Positions 61,779 through 64,000 of a stretch of 64,000 nucleotides of DNA are shown piece by piece. A program made the translations under genes and the position numbers. Within the stretch, counting starts at the first letter, position 1. Each line of letters starts with the position of its first letter. The stretch comes from Streptomyces sp. S.PB5. GTDB lineage: Bacteria; Actinomycetota; Actinomycetes; Streptomycetales; Streptomycetaceae. The notes under the pieces were generated by a model that was not told the origin of the DNA, made no database searches, and saw only the letters and a list, made by a program, of their open reading frames with translations. The stretch covers positions 62,001-126,000 of the forward strand of contig NZ_JAQMWP010000007.1 of NCBI RefSeq assembly GCF_030403745.1, written 5' to 3'.

Positions 61779-63134
61779 ATGGCACAGGCTCTTCCTGACG
61801 ACGCATCACTGATCCACGACCTCATAGGCGTTGGCTTCGGGCCGTCCAACGTGGCCATGGCGATCGCGCTCGACGAGCACAACGCACGCGTCGACAGGCG
61901 GGCAGAGGTCAGCGCTCACTTCTTCGAGCAGCAGCCGAGCTTCGGCTGGCATCGCGGGATGCTGATCGACGACGCCACCATGCAGGTGTCCTTCCTCAAG
62001 GACCTGGTGACACTGCGGAACCCCACCAGCGAGTACAGCTTCCTCTGCTACCTGAAGAGCAAGGGACGGCTGATCGACTTCATCAACCACAAGAACCTCT
62101 TCCCGCTGCGGGTGGAGTTCCACGACTACTTCGAGTGGGCCGCGGCCAAGGTCGGCCACCTCGTCTCCTACGGCCACGAGGTCGTCGCCGTGTCGCCCGT
62201 CGTCCGCGACGAGATCGTGGACCACCTGGAGGTGACCGTCCGTTCGCCGGAAGGCCTCTCGCTCCACCGGGCCCGCAACCTCGTCATCGGTACCGGCCTG
62301 CGCCCCCTCATGCCCGAGGGCGTCGAGCGCACCGACCGCGTGTGGCACAACGCCGAACTGCTCACGAAGGTCGAGGGGTTGACGGGCACCTCGCCCTCCC
62401 GCTTCGTCGTCGTGGGCGCCGGACAGAGCGCCGCCGAGAACGTCGCCTATCTGCACCGGCGTTTCCCCGAGGCGGAGATCTGCGCTGTCTTCTCCCGCTA
62501 CGGCTACAGCCCCGCCGACGACAGCAGCTTCGCCAACCGGATCTTCGACCCCGAAGCGGTCGACGAGTACTTCACCGCACCCGACGACGTCAAACGCAGC
62601 CTGATGGACTACCACGGCAACACCAACTACTCCGTGGTGGACATCGACCTGATCGACGACCTGTACCGGCAGATGTACCAGGAGAAGGTCCTCGGCACCG
62701 AGCGGCTGCGCTTCCTCAACGTGTCCCGCCTCGCGGGGGTCGAGGAGACCCCGGACAAGGCGCGGGCCATCGTGAAGTCCCTGGTCACCGGCGAAGAGAC
62801 GATCCTGGACGCCGATGTGGTCATCTGCGCCACCGGCTACAGTCCCGCCGACCCGCTCGGGCTCATCGGCGAGGTCGCGGACCTCTGCCACCGCGACGAC
62901 GAGGGTCGGGTGCGCGTCGAACGCGACTACCGCGTGGCCGCCCGCCCCGAACTGCGCTGCGGCATCTACCTCCAGGGAGGCACCGAGCACACCCACGGCA
63001 TCACCTCGTCCCTGCTCTCCAACACCGCCATCAGGGTCGGCGAGATCCTCGACTCGGTCATCGACCGCACCCTCAAGATCGCCTCGGACGAGGCCCGTTC
63101 GGTCGCGGACGGGATCGGCAGCACCACCCGCTAG
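61779..63134 (+). CDS. cchB: L-ornithine N5-monooxygenase (CchB-like)
   Basis: A 451-residue flavin- and NADPH-dependent N-hydroxylating monooxygenase producing N5-hydroxyornithine for a hydroxamate siderophore. Motifs are the FAD fold DLIGVGFGPSNVAMAIAL, QVSFLKDLVTLRNPTSEYSFLCYL, the NADPH fold VVVGAGQSAAENVAYL near residue 210, and the C-terminal ATGYSP motif near residue 350. ATG 61779 has GGAG 5 bp upstream. It heads the plus-strand siderophore operon under iron box 2. Confidence 0.93.
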   Translation: MAQALPDDASLIHDLIGVGFGPSNVAMAIALDEHNARVDRRAEVSAHFFEQQPSFGWHRGMLIDDATMQVSFLKDLVTLRNPTSEYSFLCYLKSKGRLIDFINHKNLFPLRVEFHDYFEWAAAKVGHLVSYGHEVVAVSPVVRDEIVDHLEVTVRSPEGLSLHRARNLVIGTGLRPLMPEGVERTDRVWHNAELLTKVEGLTGTSPSRFVVVGAGQSAAENVAYLHRRFPEAEICAVFSRYGYSPADDSSFANRIFDPEAVDEYFTAPDDVKRSLMDYHGNTNYSVVDIDLIDDLYRQMYQEKVLGTERLRFLNVSRLAGVEETPDKARAIVKSLVTGEETILDADVVICATGYSPADPLGLIGEVADLCHRDDEGRVRVERDYRVAARPELRCGIYLQGGTEHTHGITSSLLSNTAIRVGEILDSVIDRTLKIASDEARSVADGIGSTTR

Positions 63135-63203
63135 CTCCACGGGTGCGCGGTCGGACGGCTCGGCCGCGTACCCGGTTCGATCAAAGGGATAACGTACGTC
63201 CAC

Positions 63204-64000
63204 ATGGGCATGACTGCAGTCGAGCGCGCCGCGCCCAAGGGCTCAACACCAGCCCGACAGCGGCGGGTTGTGGGTCTCGGCATCCTGGTGGTGGTCCTCG
63301 TCGTCGCCGCGGCGGTGTCGTTGGCCGTCGGTGCGCGGGCGCTGAGCCCCGGCCAGGTGTGGCACGGGCTGTTCGCGGGACCGGACGCCGACCAGCGGCT
63401 CACCGAGATCAGGCTGATCGTGCGGACCGTACGCGTGCCCCGGACGGTGCTCGCCGTGGTGGCGGGCATCGCCCTGGGCGTCGGCGGCGCGCTGATCCAG
63501 GGGTACACCCGCAACCCCATCGCCGACACGGGCCTGTTGGGGGTGAACTCCGGCGCGTCCTTCACCGTGGTGCTGGCGATATCCGTGTTCGGGCTCGGCG
63601 ATCCCTTCCAGTACGTCTGGTTCGCCTTCCTGGGTGCGGCGGCGGCCGGCGTCGTGGTGTTCGGGCTGTCGAGTCTCGGCCGGGGGGCGGGCAACCCGCT
63701 GACCCTCGCGCTGGCCGGGCAGGGCGTCGCGGTCTTCCTCGCGGCGATGACCACGGCGATCGCGCTGTCGGACCAGGCGGCGCTGAACGCGCTGCGGTTC
63801 TGGAACGCGGGCTCCGTCGCCGGCGTCGGCTTCGACGTCATCTGGCCGGTGACGGCGTTCATCGGGGTCGGTCTGGTGCTGGCGCTCAGTACCCTGCCCG
63901 CCATCAACCTGCTCAACCTCGGCGACGACGTGGCCCGGGGGCTCGGGCTGAACATCGCCCGCAGCCGGATCGTCGGCATCGTCGCCATCACCCTGCTGGC
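63204..64000 (+). CDS. cchC: Ferric-siderophore ABC permease, FecCD type (CchC-like, 3' end beyond window)
   Basis: 265 codons are visible; the gene runs off the right edge. FecCD marks are RTVRVPRTVLAVVAGIALGVGGALIQGYTRNPIADTGLLGVNSGASF and NLGDDVARGLGLNIARSRI, with about seven of the usual membrane helices present. ATG 63204 or ATG 63210 could be the start; no strong ribosome site decides. Position after cchB matches the coelichelin cluster, where cchC-F encode siderophore uptake. Confidence 0.9.
   Translation, partial: MGMTAVERAAPKGSTPARQRRVVGLGILVVVLVVAAAVSLAVGARALSPGQVWHGLFAGPDADQRLTEIRLIVRTVRVPRTVLAVVAGIALGVGGALIQGYTRNPIADTGLLGVNSGASFTVVLAISVFGLGDPFQYVWFAFLGAAAAGVVVFGLSSLGRGAGNPLTLALAGQGVAVFLAAMTTAIALSDQAALNALRFWNAGSVAGVGFDVIWPVTAFIGVGLVLALSTLPAINLLNLGDDVARGLGLNIARSRIVGIVAITLL

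Overview
High-GC actinobacterial chromosome, almost certainly Streptomyces. The evidence is GC-rich third codon positions, many GTG starts, GTGA/ATGA gene overlaps, the first genes of a coelichelin-type siderophore cluster with DmdR/IdeR-like iron boxes, SCO3242-type prenyltransferase genes, streptogrisin-like protease genes and TTA codons confined to a secondary-metabolism-like operon. About 46 intact genes, two edge-truncated genes and two decayed gene remnants are recognised. No rRNA, tRNA, CRISPR array or transposase was seen. The only stretches above 300 bp without an intact gene are 40192-40517 (a cobalamin riboswitch) and 53031-53826 (frame-broken remnants).

1-8330: a LacI regulator (cut by the edge), a DUF6629 membrane protein, a PhnB-like protein, a glutamate-cysteine ligase family protein, a thuA/MocA-type sugar operon divergent from a secreted ricin-lectin/beta-helix protein with a dense operator region, and a lipoprotein sortase. 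8332-14844: an AcoR/NtrC-like regulator without a sigma-54 contact loop, divergent from a hydroxyquinol-type catabolic operon (flavin phenol hydroxylase, intradiol dioxygenase, maleylacetate reductase) that ends with a YceI protein.

14948-31843 is the most interesting block. A translationally coupled Ebo-type operon (UbiA-like EboC, TIM-barrel isomerase, EboA, TatD, EboE, phosphodiesterase) runs into a cytochrome P450. It converges on an operon of a 2603-residue PKS (acyl-AMP ligase-ACP-KS-AT-DH-KR-ACP-TE) and a flavin-dependent halogenase. Three Ebo genes carry TTA codons (bldA dependence). I read this as one compact biosynthetic locus for a halogenated, P450-oxidised polyketide with an Ebo trafficking/modification module. 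That reading is inference.

31990-38360: an S1 protease, a LacI regulator divergent from a GH5 cellulase (an 18-bp palindrome at the promoter), an AhpD-like protein, a CGNR zinc-finger regulator, a GNAT acetyltransferase and the binding protein of an ABC importer. 38369-40430: the rest of that importer, headed by a cobalamin riboswitch, so it is probably a B12 system rather than a siderophore system. 40518-52540: a Ser/Thr kinase, a membrane acyltransferase, an atypical LuxR regulator, a group D flavin monooxygenase and a peptide-import operon (iminopeptidase plus Dpp/Opp ABC) with a divergent GntR regulator. 52482-57014: a DUF2269-like membrane protein, gene remnants, a small beta-rich protein, an M43 metalloprotease and a LysR/DJ-1 pair. 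57065-60605: CopA and a His-rich secreted protein sharing a CsoR-like operator region. 60663-64000: divergent cchA and cchBC with two iron boxes.
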